Positions 34,993 through 44,303 of a stretch of DNA of 64,000 nt are shown here, piece by piece. The position numbers were made by a program, and so were the translations under genes. The notes under the pieces were generated by a model. It ran no database searches and was not told where the DNA came from. It worked only from the letters and a program-made list of their open reading frames with translations. How positions within the stretch are numbered: position 1 is the first letter of the stretch; every line of letters begins with the position of its first letter. Source of the DNA: Streptomyces sp. XM4193 (GTDB lineage Bacteria > Actinomycetota > Actinomycetes > Streptomycetales > Streptomycetaceae); assembly GCF_023072595.1 (NCBI RefSeq), contig NZ_JALLGK010000012.1, forward strand, positions 1 to 64,000. The letters run 5' to 3'.

Positions 34993-35502
34993 ATGTCGGA
35001 TTCTGTCGCCCTGGATCCGGTCGATCTGGAGATTTTGCGGATTCTCCAGAACGACGCCCGGACCACCTACCGCGATCTGGCCTCCGCGGTCGGGGTCGCT
35101 CCCTCCACCTGCCTGGACCGGGTGGCGCGGCTGCGCCGCAGCGGGGTGATCCTCGGCCACGCGCTGCGGCTGGACCCCAGCAGACTCGGCCGGCGGCTGG
35201 AGGCACTGCTCTCGGTGCAGGTGCGTCCGCACCGGCGGGAGCTGATCGGGCCGTTCGTGGAGCGGGTCCGGAAACTGCCGGAGTCGCGGGCGCTCTTCCA
35301 TCTGACCGGGCCGGACGACTACCTGGTGCACGTGGCGGTCGCGGACGCGGCCGATCTCCAGCGGCTGGTGCTCGACGAGTTCACCTCGGTCAAGGAGGTC
35401 GCCCGGGTGGAGACCCGGCTCATCTTCCAACAGTGGTCCTGCGGCCCGCTGTTGCCGCCCGGTGCGACGCACCAGCCCCGCCCCGGTGACGCGTCCGCGT
35501 AA
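34993..35502 (+). CDS. Lrp/AsnC family transcriptional regulator
   Basis: 169 residues: HTH (LDPVDLEILRILQNDARTTY then VAPSTCLDRVARLRRSG) and a RAM domain with LTGPDDYLVHVAVAD. It is divergent from the trans-sulfuration enzyme gene with only 59 nt between starts, so it very likely controls that gene in response to an amino acid. The DUF885 gene follows 49 nt downstream in the same direction. Confidence 0.94.
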   Translation: MSDSVALDPVDLEILRILQNDARTTYRDLASAVGVAPSTCLDRVARLRRSGVILGHALRLDPSRLGRRLEALLSVQVRPHRRELIGPFVERVRKLPESRALFHLTGPDDYLVHVAVADAADLQRLVLDEFTSVKEVARVETRLIFQQWSCGPLLPPGATHQPRPGDASA

Positions 35503-35551
35503 GTTGACCAGACCGCTGACGCGCATGGGGCCCGAGGGGCAGGATGGGCAC

Positions 35552-37255
35552 ATGTCGCAGAAGACGGAGACCCCACACCACGCTCCCCTGCCGCGCGAGT
35601 TGGCCGACCGGTTCGTCAGCCGTGCCCTCGCGCTCGAACCGGTGGAGGCCACCTTCCTGGGCGTCCACGAGCACGAGCACCGGCTCCCGGACTACTCGCC
35701 GGACGGACTGGCCGAGCGGGCGGCGCTCGCCCGCGAGACGCTGCGCGCACTGGAGGACTCCGAGGCCGCGCCCGGCGCGGACGCGCCCGACGAGCGCCGC
35801 TGCGCCCGGCTGCTGCGCGAGCGGCTCACCGCACATCTCGCCCTCTTCGACGGCGGTGAGCGGCTGCGCGCGGTCAGCAACCTCTCCTCGCCGGCCCACG
35901 CCGTGCGCACCACGTTCACCGTGATGCCCAGCAGCACGGAGGAGGACTGGGCGACCATCGCCACCAGGCTGCGGGCCGTACCGGCGGCACTCGAGGGCTA
36001 CCGCGAGTCGCTGGCCGAGGGGCTGCGGCAGGGCAGGCACGCCGGGCCGCGCCAAGTCTCCACCGTGCTGGGGCAGTTCGGCCAGTGGGTGGGACCGGGC
36101 CCCGGGCACAGCTGGTTCGACGGCTTCGTCGCCGACGGGCCCCGTGCGCTGCAGAGCGAACTGGCGGGCGCGGCGCGGGAGGCGACCGGGGCGTACGCGC
36201 AGCTCTCGGACTGGCTGCGGGAGACCTACGCACCGGCGGTCGAGGGCTCCCCCGAGGTCGCCGGACGCGAGCGCTACGCACTGTGGTCCCGCTACTGGAA
36301 CGGGGCGGAACTCGATCTGGACGAGGCGTACGAGTACGGCTGGTCGGAGTTCCACCGCATCCACGCCGAGATGCTGGCCGAAGCCGGCAAGATCCTCCCC
36401 GACGCGCACAACCCGTGGGACGTGCTGCGCCATCTGGACACCCACGGCGAGGCCGTGGAGGGCGTCACCGAGGTGCGGGCCTGGCTCCAGGGGCTGATGG
36501 ACGAGGCGATCGACTCCCTGGACGGCACCCACTTCGAACTCGCCCCGCCGCTGCGGCGGGTGGAGTCGATGATCGCCCCGGCCGGCAGCGCTGCGGCCCC
36601 GTACTACACCATGCCCTCGCTGGACTTCTCCCGCCCCGGCCGCACCTGGCTGCCGACCATGGGCGAAACACGCTTCCCCGCGTACGACCTGGTGACGACC
36701 TGGTACCACGAGGGCGTCCCCGGGCACCATCTGCAACTGGCGCAGTGGGTGCACGTGGCCGACCGGCTCTCGCACTACCAGACGACGCTCGGCGGAATCG
36801 GCGCCAACATGGAGGGCTGGGCGCTGTACGCCGAACGCCTCATGGACGAGCTGGGTTTCCTGCACAACGCCGAGCGCAGACTCGGCTACCTGGACGCGCA
36901 GATGATGCGCTCGGTGCGGGTGATCGTCGACATCGGCATGCATCTGGGCCTCGAGATCCCGGGCCACTCCCCCTTCCACCCCGGCGAGCGGTGGACCGCG
37001 GCGCTCGCGCAGGAGTTCTTCGCGCTGCACAGCGGACGTCCGCCGGCCTTCGTCGAGAGCGAGCTGGTGCGCTACCTCGGTCAGCCGGGGCAGGCCATCG
37101 GCTACAAGCTCGGAGAACGCGCCTGGCTGCGCGGCCGGGACGCGGCCCGCAAGGCGCGCGGCGCGGACTTCGACCTCAAGTCCTGGCACATGGCGGCCCT
37201 TTCGCTCGGCTCACTGGGCCTGGACGATCTGGAGGAGGAGCTGGCAGCGCTCTGA
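35552..37255 (+). CDS. DUF885 family protein, putative metallopeptidase
   Basis: 567 residues, mostly helical, of the DUF885 family, which is thought to be a zinc peptidase-like group. The putative metal site is YHEGVPGHHLQ, with a downstream Glu in NMEGWALYAERLM. There is no signal peptide, so it should be cytoplasmic. The start at ATG 35552 (MSQKTE) has AGGA upstream; the open frame runs upstream into the Lrp gene end. A hairpin with a GAAA loop follows the stop. Confidence 0.9.
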   Translation: MSQKTETPHHAPLPRELADRFVSRALALEPVEATFLGVHEHEHRLPDYSPDGLAERAALARETLRALEDSEAAPGADAPDERRCARLLRERLTAHLALFDGGERLRAVSNLSSPAHAVRTTFTVMPSSTEEDWATIATRLRAVPAALEGYRESLAEGLRQGRHAGPRQVSTVLGQFGQWVGPGPGHSWFDGFVADGPRALQSELAGAAREATGAYAQLSDWLRETYAPAVEGSPEVAGRERYALWSRYWNGAELDLDEAYEYGWSEFHRIHAEMLAEAGKILPDAHNPWDVLRHLDTHGEAVEGVTEVRAWLQGLMDEAIDSLDGTHFELAPPLRRVESMIAPAGSAAAPYYTMPSLDFSRPGRTWLPTMGETRFPAYDLVTTWYHEGVPGHHLQLAQWVHVADRLSHYQTTLGGIGANMEGWALYAERLMDELGFLHNAERRLGYLDAQMMRSVRVIVDIGMHLGLEIPGHSPFHPGERWTAALAQEFFALHSGRPPAFVESELVRYLGQPGQAIGYKLGERAWLRGRDAARKARGADFDLKSWHMAALSLGSLGLDDLEEELAAL

Positions 37256-37267
37256 CCCCCGAGCCCC

Positions 37268-37300
37268 GTCGGGGCGGGCCGGAAACGGCCCCGCCCCGAC
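37268..37300. terminator. Terminator hairpin with GAAA tetraloop
   Basis: Left arm 37268-37281 pairs with right arm 37286-37300 with one bulged base and a GAAA loop. It lies 12 nt after the DUF885 stop, in a convergent gap before sbcC. Confidence 0.85.
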
Positions 37301-37377
37301 GCGGCACACCGGCCTGCGCCGGGGACAGCACGGAGCGCCGCACCCCGCACGAACGCGAGACGGACGCCGGTGTCCGC

Positions 37378-37431
37378 GCACGCGGCACGCGGCACGCGGC
37401 ACGCGGCACGCGGCACGCGGCACGCGGCACG
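37378..37431. repeat. Seven tandem copies of a 7-bp repeat
   Basis: GCACGCG is repeated seven times without variation from 37378 to 37426, plus a partial GCACG. It lies in the convergent gap between the DUF885 gene and sbcC. It looks like slippage-prone satellite DNA. Confidence 0.95.
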
Positions 37432-37467
37432 GCCAACTGCCGTACCGCGTGGGCGGTTTCGGCCCGG

Positions 37468-40400
37468 TCAGCCGTCGGCGGTGCCGCGGTGGCGCAGCCG
37501 GGAGCCGTCCCTGCGTTTGAGCACCTCGAGCTGCGCGGGGATGCGCATGCGCAGGTCGGGCACATGGCTGACGATGCCCACGCTGCGGTCCCGCTCCCGC
37601 AGCGTGTCGAGGACGTCCAGCACCTCGTCCAGGGTCTGCTCGTCCAGACTGCCGAAACCCTCGTCGATGAAGAGGGTGTCCAGCCGTGTGCCACCCGCCT
37701 CCTGCGCCACGACGTCGGCCAGGCCCAGGGCCAGCGCGAGCGAGGCGAAGAAGGTCTCGCCCCCGGAGAGCGTCCCGGTGTCGCGCTCGCGGCCGGACCA
37801 GGAGTCCACGACGTGCAGGCCCAGACCCGAACGGGCGCCCCGCCCCACCCGCTCGTCGCTGTGCACCAGCTCGAACCGCCCGTCCGACATCCGCCGCAGC
37901 CGGTCGCTGGCGGCGGCGGCCACCTGCTCGAGCCGTGCGGCCAGCACATAGGACTCCAACCGCATCCGGCGGGCGTTGTCGACGGAGGTGCCTGCGGCCA
38001 GCCCGGCGAGCCCCACGACCAGATCCGCACGCTCGCGCCCCGGCGCCGACTTCCGCGCGCCCGCGGTGGCTTCGGACCCGAGCCGGTCGAGCGCCAGGCA
38101 CCGCGACCGGGCCAGCGCGTGAGCGGTCTCGGCCGCCCGCAGGCCGGACCGCGCCGCGGCCAGCAACTGCTCGGCCTCGGCGAGCTCCGCCTCGGGGTCG
38201 GTGTGCGGGTCCTGCGCGGCGGCACGCATCTCGGGGTCGGCGAACGCGTCGGCGAGCGCCTGCTCCTCGGCCTGCCAACTGTCCAGCGCACGCTGGAGTT
38301 CGCGCTGCCCCGCGGCGTCGAGCGCGGCCTCGAACGCCGACCGGGGGGAGTCGAAGCCGGCCATCCAGGCGGCGTCGGCGAGCGCGGCGTCCGCCTCCTT
38401 GCCCCGCTGTGCGGTGCCGGCGGCTTCCTTGGCGGCTTCGGCCGCCTCGCCCAGCCGCTCGGCGAGGGCTTCCAGCCGACGGGCGGTCGCGCCGACGGTC
38501 TCCTCGCCGTCGCGCAGCCGGTCGACCTCCCGACGCAGCCCCTCCCGCTCGCTGAGCAGCGCCTCCCGCTCGGCGGTGAGGGAGGCGATACGGCCTCCGA
38601 GCTCACGGCCCGCGGCAAGCCTGCGCTCGTGCTCACCCTCTGCCCGGCTCAGCTCCTCCCGGACCATCGGTGCGGTGCCCGCGGTGCGCCGGGCCTCGCC
38701 CAACTCGGCGGTCAGCTCGGAGAACTCGGCGGCCAGCGTCCCGGCGTGGCCGTCGGCCGCGTCCGCGGCGGCGCGCTCCTGCCTGCGCCGCACCTCCGCC
38801 AGCTCCCGCTCGCACTGCTCGCGCCGCTGCTCGGCGGCGCGGCTCTGCGCGAGTGCGGCCTCCTCCTGCGCGCTGTCGACCTGGCCGGCGGCGGGCACGG
38901 CGGGCCTGGGATGGTCCGTGCTGCCGCAGACCGTGCACGGCTCCCCCGAGGCCAGCTGCGCGGCCAACTCCGCGGCGATGCCCCGCAGTCGGCGCTCACG
39001 GCGGTCCAACCAGCGCTCCTGGGCACCGACCGCCTCCTCGCGCGCGGTCAGCACCCGCTCCTGCGCCGACTCCACCTCCCGCCCGAGGCCGTCCCGCAGC
39101 CGGGCGGCCTCCAGTCTGGCGCCGACCTGCTCCTGGCGCGCCGCCAACTGCTCGGCCGCGGTGGCCGCGCCGTACGCCGTGTCCAGCCGCCGCTGCGTGT
39201 CCTCGCGCAGTGCGGGCCAGCGCGCCAGCCAGCTCTCGGCATCGGCCAAGGCGGCTTCGCTGCCGCGCACTTCGGCATCCAGGCGGTCCAGCTCCCGGCC
39301 GATCTGCGCGCCGCGCTCCTCCGCGCGGCGCGCACCGAGCAGCTCCCCGAACCGCTCGGCGGTGCGCTGCCTGCGCTCGGCGAGCTGGGCCGCGGAGCAC
39401 TCGGCGAGCTCGGGGGGAAGCACGCTGCGGGCGGCGGCCTCCCGGTGCAGGGCTGCGCGGTGGTCGGCCGCCGCCCGCTCGCGCAGCGCGTGGGCCGGGG
39501 CGATCTGCTCCGCGGCTCTGGCCAGACCGAGCCGCTGCCGGGCGTGCTCACGCTCGGGCTCGGCCCGCCGCAGCTCCTCGGCGCGCTCCAGGAGCCGCGC
39601 ACGGGCGCGCCGGTGCTCCGCGCGACGGGCGCGCTCCGAGTGGGTCCGCTGGGCGCTCTCGTACCGCTGCCCGGCGATACCGACCGCCTCGGCGCACACG
39701 GCGAGGCGCTGGGCGGCGTACTCTCTAACCTGCGCCGCCCAGACCAACACGGCCTCGGGAAGGCCGACTTCGCCCGGCGCGCTCTCAGGGAAGGCGGGCA
39801 GCGCGTCCTCGGGGCCGGTGTCCTGCTGCTCGTGCACTGCCTCGCGCATCCGGTGGGCGAGGGCAAGAAGGTGCTCGTCGCCCGCGCGCACCGCACTCTG
39901 CGCGCTGCCGCGCAGCTCGGCGAGGCGGCGCTCCAGCGCGGCGAAGCGCCCGGTGTCGAAGAGCCGGCCGAGCAGCGCGGCCCGCTCCTCGGCGCCCGCC
40001 CGCAGAAACCGGGCGAAGTCGCCCTGCGGCAGCAGCACCACCTGGCAGAACTGCTCGCGGCTCATCCCGAGGAGGGCGCCGATCTCCTCGCCGATCTCCT
40101 GGTGCGAGCGGCTGCGCGCCTGCCACCGGTCGGCGGCGGGGTCCCACTCGCGCAGGAGGGTGACGGCCTTCTCCATGGTGGTGCCGCTGCCCCGCCGCTT
40201 GGGGCGCGGCTGCTCGGGGCGTCTGGTCAGCTCCAACCGGCGCCCGGCGACGGTGAGTTCGAGGACCACCTCGGTGGCGGTGCCCGGCGCGGCGTGGTCG
40301 CTGCGCAGCCAGGCCCGGCCGCGCGACTGGCGGGAGCCGGGGACTCCGCCGTAGAGCGCGTAGCAGACCGCGTCGAGCACGGAGGTCTTGCCGGCGCCGG

Positions 40401-40509
40401 TCGCTCCGTGCAGCAGGAAGATGCCGGCCTGCGAGAGCGCGTCGAAGTCCACGTGCTGAGTGCCGGCGAACGGCCCGAAGGCGGTCACGGTCATCCGGTG
40501 CAGCCTCAA
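37468..40509 (-). CDS. sbcC: Exonuclease subunit SbcC (Rad50-like)
   Basis: 1013 residues. N-terminal ABC half with Walker A HGATGAGKTSVLDAV and Q-loop QVVLLPQGDFARFL, long coiled coils, and a zinc hook CTVC at Cys525 and Cys528. The C-terminal half carries signature TLSGGETFFASLALALGLA and Walker B LFIDEGFGSLDE. With SbcD it cuts hairpins and blocked ends in DNA. TTG 40509 overlaps the sbcD stop (TTGA), and MRLHRMTVTAFGPF matches the usual start. A hairpin nuclease is notable next to a palindromic chromosome end. Confidence 0.96.
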   Translation of the reverse strand: MRLHRMTVTAFGPFAGTQHVDFDALSQAGIFLLHGATGAGKTSVLDAVCYALYGGVPGSRQSRGRAWLRSDHAAPGTATEVVLELTVAGRRLELTRRPEQPRPKRRGSGTTMEKAVTLLREWDPAADRWQARSRSHQEIGEEIGALLGMSREQFCQVVLLPQGDFARFLRAGAEERAALLGRLFDTGRFAALERRLAELRGSAQSAVRAGDEHLLALAHRMREAVHEQQDTGPEDALPAFPESAPGEVGLPEAVLVWAAQVREYAAQRLAVCAEAVGIAGQRYESAQRTHSERARRAEHRRARARLLERAEELRRAEPEREHARQRLGLARAAEQIAPAHALRERAAADHRAALHREAAARSVLPPELAECSAAQLAERRQRTAERFGELLGARRAEERGAQIGRELDRLDAEVRGSEAALADAESWLARWPALREDTQRRLDTAYGAATAAEQLAARQEQVGARLEAARLRDGLGREVESAQERVLTAREEAVGAQERWLDRRERRLRGIAAELAAQLASGEPCTVCGSTDHPRPAVPAAGQVDSAQEEAALAQSRAAEQRREQCERELAEVRRRQERAAADAADGHAGTLAAEFSELTAELGEARRTAGTAPMVREELSRAEGEHERRLAAGRELGGRIASLTAEREALLSEREGLRREVDRLRDGEETVGATARRLEALAERLGEAAEAAKEAAGTAQRGKEADAALADAAWMAGFDSPRSAFEAALDAAGQRELQRALDSWQAEEQALADAFADPEMRAAAQDPHTDPEAELAEAEQLLAAARSGLRAAETAHALARSRCLALDRLGSEATAGARKSAPGRERADLVVGLAGLAAGTSVDNARRMRLESYVLAARLEQVAAAASDRLRRMSDGRFELVHSDERVGRGARSGLGLHVVDSWSGRERDTGTLSGGETFFASLALALGLADVVAQEAGGTRLDTLFIDEGFGSLDEQTLDEVLDVLDTLRERDRSVGIVSHVPDLRMRIPAQLEVLKRRDGSRLRHRGTADG

Positions 40510-41669
40510 CGTGCCACCTCGCTCGTGCTCTCCCGGACCCGTACGTCCTCCAGCGCGGACACCAGCACCGCGCCCTCGGCCTCGCTCGGGCCCCGGCCGC
40601 CGCGCACATGGGCGACGAACTCCTCGGTGATCAGCCGGTCGTCCCGACCGCGCAGCCGCGAGGCGTAGCTCTCGGCGTCCGCCTCTCCGGACCGCTCGGG
40701 AGCGAAGACCAGGCTGAGCACGTGCGGGAAGCGCTCCGCCAGCCGCGCCATCGGCTCCGCGGGCCGCTCGGCATCGGTCAGGGTGACCTCCAGCCAGGAC
40801 TCGGTGTGCCGCTCCAGCTCGGGATCGACGAGCAACTCCTCCAGCTGCCCGGCGAGTCGGGCGACGGCCCTCGGGCGCGGCACGTCCAGACGTCTGGCGG
40901 CCAACTCGCCGGCCGGCCCGAGGTCGATCAGCCACATGCTCTTGCGGTGCGCGGCCTCGGAGAAGGAGTAGGCGAGCGGCGAGCCGGAGTAGCGGACGCG
41001 TTCGGCGATGGTCTGGCAGCCGTGCAGGTGGCCGAGCGCGGCGTAGTCCACCCCGTCGAACACCTCGGCCGGCACCGAGGCGACACCGCCCACGGTGATG
41101 TCGCGCTCGCTCTCGCTGGCCCGACCACCGGCGACGAAAGCGTGCGCCAGCACCACCGAACGCGCCCCCGGGCGGGTGGCCAGATCGGCGCGGACGCGGT
41201 CCATCGCCGCGGTGAGCACGGCGGTGTGGCCGCCTCTGCCGGCGCTCAACCGGTCGCGGACCAGGGCTGGTTCGAGGTACGGCAGTCCGTAGCAGGCGAC
41301 TTCGCCGTGCGCGTCGTGCAGGACGACCGGGGTGCCGCAGCCCTCGGGGTCGGTGCGCAGATGGATGCCGGCTCTCCCGAGCAGGCCCGCGCCCACCCCG
41401 AGTCTGCGGGCGGAGTCGTGGTTGCCGGAGATCATGATCGTCGGCACCTCCAACTCGCCCAGGCGGTGCAGGACTTCGTCGAAGAGGTCGACGGCGGGCA
41501 GCGGCGGGACCGCCCGGTCGTAGACGTCTCCGGCGACGAGCACCGCGTCCACCTGCTCGCGCCGCACCGTCTCCACCAGGTGGTCCAGGAACGCCCGTTG
41601 GGCGTCGAGCAGGCTCACGCGGTGGAAGGAACGGCCCAGATGCCAGTCGGAGGTGTGCAGCAGACGCAT
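40506..41669 (-). CDS. sbcD: Exonuclease subunit SbcD (Mre11-like)
   Basis: 387 residues. Metallophosphoesterase motifs are intact: TSDWHLGRSFH, VAGDVYDRAVPP, SGNHDS and LGHLHGCQ. The C-terminal cap region follows. It forms the nuclease dimer with SbcC. ATG 41669 is the first codon of a two-gene operon with sbcC, which is coupled by a TTGA overlap. Confidence 0.97.
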   Translation of the reverse strand: MRLLHTSDWHLGRSFHRVSLLDAQRAFLDHLVETVRREQVDAVLVAGDVYDRAVPPLPAVDLFDEVLHRLGELEVPTIMISGNHDSARRLGVGAGLLGRAGIHLRTDPEGCGTPVVLHDAHGEVACYGLPYLEPALVRDRLSAGRGGHTAVLTAAMDRVRADLATRPGARSVVLAHAFVAGGRASESERDITVGGVASVPAEVFDGVDYAALGHLHGCQTIAERVRYSGSPLAYSFSEAAHRKSMWLIDLGPAGELAARRLDVPRPRAVARLAGQLEELLVDPELERHTESWLEVTLTDAERPAEPMARLAERFPHVLSLVFAPERSGEADAESYASRLRGRDDRLITEEFVAHVRGGRGPSEAEGAVLVSALEDVRVRESTSEVAR

Positions 41670-41848
41670 GGTGCCCGACCCTAAGCCCGACCACTGACAA
41701 CGGGGTCGCGAGCGCCCGTTGCGGCCTCGCCCGTCGCCCGTCGCCGGGCGGCACGGGCGGGACCGGTGCGGGAGACCGGCGTGGGAAGCAGCTGTGCGGG
41801 GTCGGTCGGCTCCTTCGCGGGACGCAGCACCCACTCCGGGACGAGCGG

Positions 41849-42475
41849 TCAGCCGTCTCCGTACACCTCGCCGCCGAGCTCGGTACGGGCGGTCCCCGCG
41901 GTGGCGTCGGCGAGCCAGCCCCTGAAGGCGTCCAACTGCGCCTCGGGGAGGCCGAGTTCGATGGTGACCTCCGCGCCGTACCGGACCTCGCGCACCGCGC
42001 GGCCGGTCGCCCGCAGTTCGTTCTCCAGTCGGCCGGCCCGCTTGTGGTCGACGGTGACGGTCAGCAGACGGTACCTGCGGCGCACGACGGTCCCGACGAC
42101 GTCCAGCGTCTCGCCCACGGCGCCGCCGTAGGCACGGATCAGCCCGCCCGCGCCGAGCTTGGTGCCGCCGAACCAGCGGCTGACCACGGCGATCGTGAAC
42201 CGCATCTCACGTCGCAGCAGCATCTGCAGCATCGGCAGGCCGGCGGTTCCGCCCGGTTCGCCGTCGTCACCGGACTTCTGCAGCCCCGCGTCGGCGCCCA
42301 GGACGTAGGCGTAGCAGTGGTGACTGGCGCCGGGGTGCTCGGCACGCACCCGCTCGAGGAAGGCGCGGGCCTGCTCCTCGGTGGTGACGGGCGCCAGGGC
42401 ACACAGGAAACGGGAGCCCCGCACCTCGGTCTCGTGCTCGCCGGGTCCGGCCACCGTGACGTACTGCTCCTGCAT
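41849..42475 (-). CDS. IMPACT/YigZ family protein
   Basis: 208 residues. The UPF0029/IMPACT N-domain contains SRFLCALAPVTTEEQARAFL, SHHCYAYVLG, SDDGEP-like KSGDDGEPGGTAGLPML and VVSRWFGGTKLGAGGLIRAY. A C-terminal ferredoxin-like domain follows. Eukaryotic IMPACT regulates translation through GCN1; the bacterial role is not settled. It is monocistronic and divergent from the CoA-binding gene. Confidence 0.94.
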   Translation of the reverse strand: MQEQYVTVAGPGEHETEVRGSRFLCALAPVTTEEQARAFLERVRAEHPGASHHCYAYVLGADAGLQKSGDDGEPGGTAGLPMLQMLLRREMRFTIAVVSRWFGGTKLGAGGLIRAYGGAVGETLDVVGTVVRRRYRLLTVTVDHKRAGRLENELRATGRAVREVRYGAEVTIELGLPEAQLDAFRGWLADATAGTARTELGGEVYGDG

Positions 42476-42609
42476 TCGGCCACCCTATGCCGAGCCGTAC
42501 GGCGCCACCGCGCCGGTTGCGGGGCGGCGGTGGCGTCCGACCTGGCCGGACCGACGCACCTCGGCGGACAGTGGGGAATACCGTCCGCGGCACGGGTGTT
42601 GGCGCCCGT

Positions 42610-43104
42610 ATGACCTCTTCCGACCAGACCGAGCAGCAGCCCACCGGATCCGCGGGACCGCCCGGGGCGGGGAGCCGGCAGGTCCAGGAGCCGACGGCCG
42701 CGCAGGTGGACGCGGCAGCGCGGCGGATCCTCACCTCCGCGGGAGACACCTGGGCGGTCGTCGGCCTGTCCAACAACACCGCGCGGGCGGCGTACGGCGT
42801 GGCGCAGGTGCTGCGGCGCTTCGGCAAGCGCGTGGTGCCGGTGCACCCCTCCGCCGAGACGGTGCAGGGAGAGCCCGGCTACGCGTCGTTGGCCGAGGTG
42901 CCCTTCCCGGTCGACGTGGTGGACGTTTTCGTCAACTCCTCGCTCGCCGGACAGGTGGCCGACGAGGCGGTCGGCATCGGCGCGAAGGCCGTCTGGTTCC
43001 AGCTCGGCGTGGTCGACACCCGGGCGTACGACCGAACGGTGGAGGCCGGAGTGGAGATGGTGATGGATCGCTGCCCCGCCATCGAGATACCCCGGCTGGG
43101 CTGA
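42610..43104 (+). CDS. CoA-binding domain protein (YccU-like)
   Basis: 164 residues. After a polar N-terminal tail of about 30 residues comes a Rossmann-type CoA-binding domain: WAVVGLSNNTARAAYGVAQVL, VVPVHPSA, VDVVDVFVNS and VWFQLGV, with a C-terminal MVMDRCPAIE. The family often binds CoA but has no agreed function. No clear ribosome site precedes ATG 42610, so translation may be weak or the transcript short-leadered. Confidence 0.9.
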   Translation: MTSSDQTEQQPTGSAGPPGAGSRQVQEPTAAQVDAAARRILTSAGDTWAVVGLSNNTARAAYGVAQVLRRFGKRVVPVHPSAETVQGEPGYASLAEVPFPVDVVDVFVNSSLAGQVADEAVGIGAKAVWFQLGVVDTRAYDRTVEAGVEMVMDRCPAIEIPRLG

Positions 43105-43197
43105 GGCGCCCGTTCCCTGCGTTCACGCGGACCGCCCGAAGCTCCGTCGCGACAATGGAGCACGGACTCGGCACGGGCACCGTTCGCGGGCGGTGGG

Positions 43198-43287
43198 TCA
43201 GAAGTGGCGCAGTGCCGGCAGCAGCAGCGCGACGCCGTGCAGCCCCGCCAGGACGAGGATCAGGATGCGCAGGCTCCTCGGGTTCAC
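43198..43287 (-). CDS. 29-residue membrane peptide
   Basis: A short frame from GTG 43287 to TGA 43198. It starts MNPRSLRILILVL and ends ALRHF, with one uncharged hydrophobic segment (about residues 8-25) between basic ends: a single-span membrane peptide. GGAGGAG lies 8 nt before the GTG, a strong ribosome site that supports real translation. It is 70 nt downstream of the acyltransferase gene on the same strand. Function unknown. It is too short for most gene finders. Confidence 0.55.
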   Translation of the reverse strand: MNPRSLRILILVLAGLHGVALLLPALRHF

Positions 43288-43357
43288 GCTTCGGGCTCCT
43301 CCTCGGAGGGCGAGGCGGATCCGGCGGGATCCGGGGCGAGTTGACCGGTCGGGCGGA

Positions 43358-44158
43358 TCAGGCGTCCGCCGCGGTCTCGGCGGTGTTCGCGGTGCCGTCC
43401 GGGCTCGTGCCGTCGGTGCGGTCGGCGGTGATCCGCGCCTCCTCGGCGGCGGTGAGCCCGGCCAGCGCGATCAGCTGCTGCGGGGTGACGCCCTCGGGCA
43501 CCGGCACCGGCGCGGGGGTGCGCAGCGGCGGCTGCCACCCGTCCTCGGGGTTCCAGCGGCGCACGACCCGTGCGGGCGTGCCGGCGACGACCGCGTGGTC
43601 GGGCACCTCGCCGCGCACCACGCTGCCGGCACCGACCACGACGTTGCGGCCCAGACGCGCGCCGGGCAGCACCACGGCGCCGTGGCCCAGCCAGCAGCCC
43701 GGCCCGATCGTCACGGGCGCGGTGCGCGGCCACTGCTTGCCGACGGGCACGGCGGGGTCGTCGTAGGAGTGGTTGGTCGAGGTGACGTAGCAGTGCGGGC
43801 CGAAGAAGACGTCGTCGCCGATGTTGACCGCGGTGTCGGCGATGACGTGGCTGCCGCGGCCGAGCACCACGCCGTTGCCGATCGAGAGGATGGTGTCGGG
43901 CCCGAGCTCAAGGTCGGGCATCATGCCCGCGGTCAGGGTCACTTCGGCGCCGATGACGCAGTGGTCGCCGATCTCGATCCAGGGAGCCCCGAAGATCGTC
44001 CCCTGGGGGAAGGCGAGCCTGGTTCCGGGTCCGAGCCTCCGGAAGGCGTACGGGCCGGGGTGTTCGGCGGTCAGGGCGCCGGCCCGCTGGGCCCAGCGCC
44101 AGGCGCGGTGGATGCCGCGGGAGGCGAGTGAGGTGAGCGGTTTCGGCCAGGCTGCCAT
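43358..44158 (-). CDS. Left-handed beta-helix acyltransferase
   Basis: 266 residues. The middle (about 55-200) has hexapeptide repeats, with VFFGPHCYVTSTNHSYDD placing the likely catalytic His, then WLGHGAVVLPGARLG and VVAGTPARVVRRWN typical of maltose/nodulation-type O-acetyltransferases. A tail rich in Ala/Thr follows. The acceptor may be a sugar. ATG 44158 was chosen; a longer frame has no signal. Divergent from the carbonic-anhydrase-like gene, also a beta-helix protein. Confidence 0.9.
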   Translation of the reverse strand: MAAWPKPLTSLASRGIHRAWRWAQRAGALTAEHPGPYAFRRLGPGTRLAFPQGTIFGAPWIEIGDHCVIGAEVTLTAGMMPDLELGPDTILSIGNGVVLGRGSHVIADTAVNIGDDVFFGPHCYVTSTNHSYDDPAVPVGKQWPRTAPVTIGPGCWLGHGAVVLPGARLGRNVVVGAGSVVRGEVPDHAVVAGTPARVVRRWNPEDGWQPPLRTPAPVPVPEGVTPQQLIALAGLTAAEEARITADRTDGTSPDGTANTAETAADA

Positions 44159-44303
44159 CCGGCCACCGTAGTCCGGTGCGCCGCGCAACGACCTGCCGGA
44201 GCGCTGTGATCTTCGCCAAAGGGCTCACGTACCGTTCGCTCTGGCGCGACGATGCGCCGGCGACGGGGGCGGACACCGCCCGGACCAAGGGAGCGAACGG
44301 CAG

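Noticed and set aside
37378-37431. Seven short repeats as a CRISPR array
   Set aside because: 7-bp units without spacers and no cas genes; a simple tandem repeat.
36085-40668. A 1527-codon open frame on the plus strand
   Set aside because: It runs opposite sbcC and through the end of the DUF885 gene, is Gly/Ala/Arg-rich, has no domain and owes its length to high GC on the opposite codon positions.
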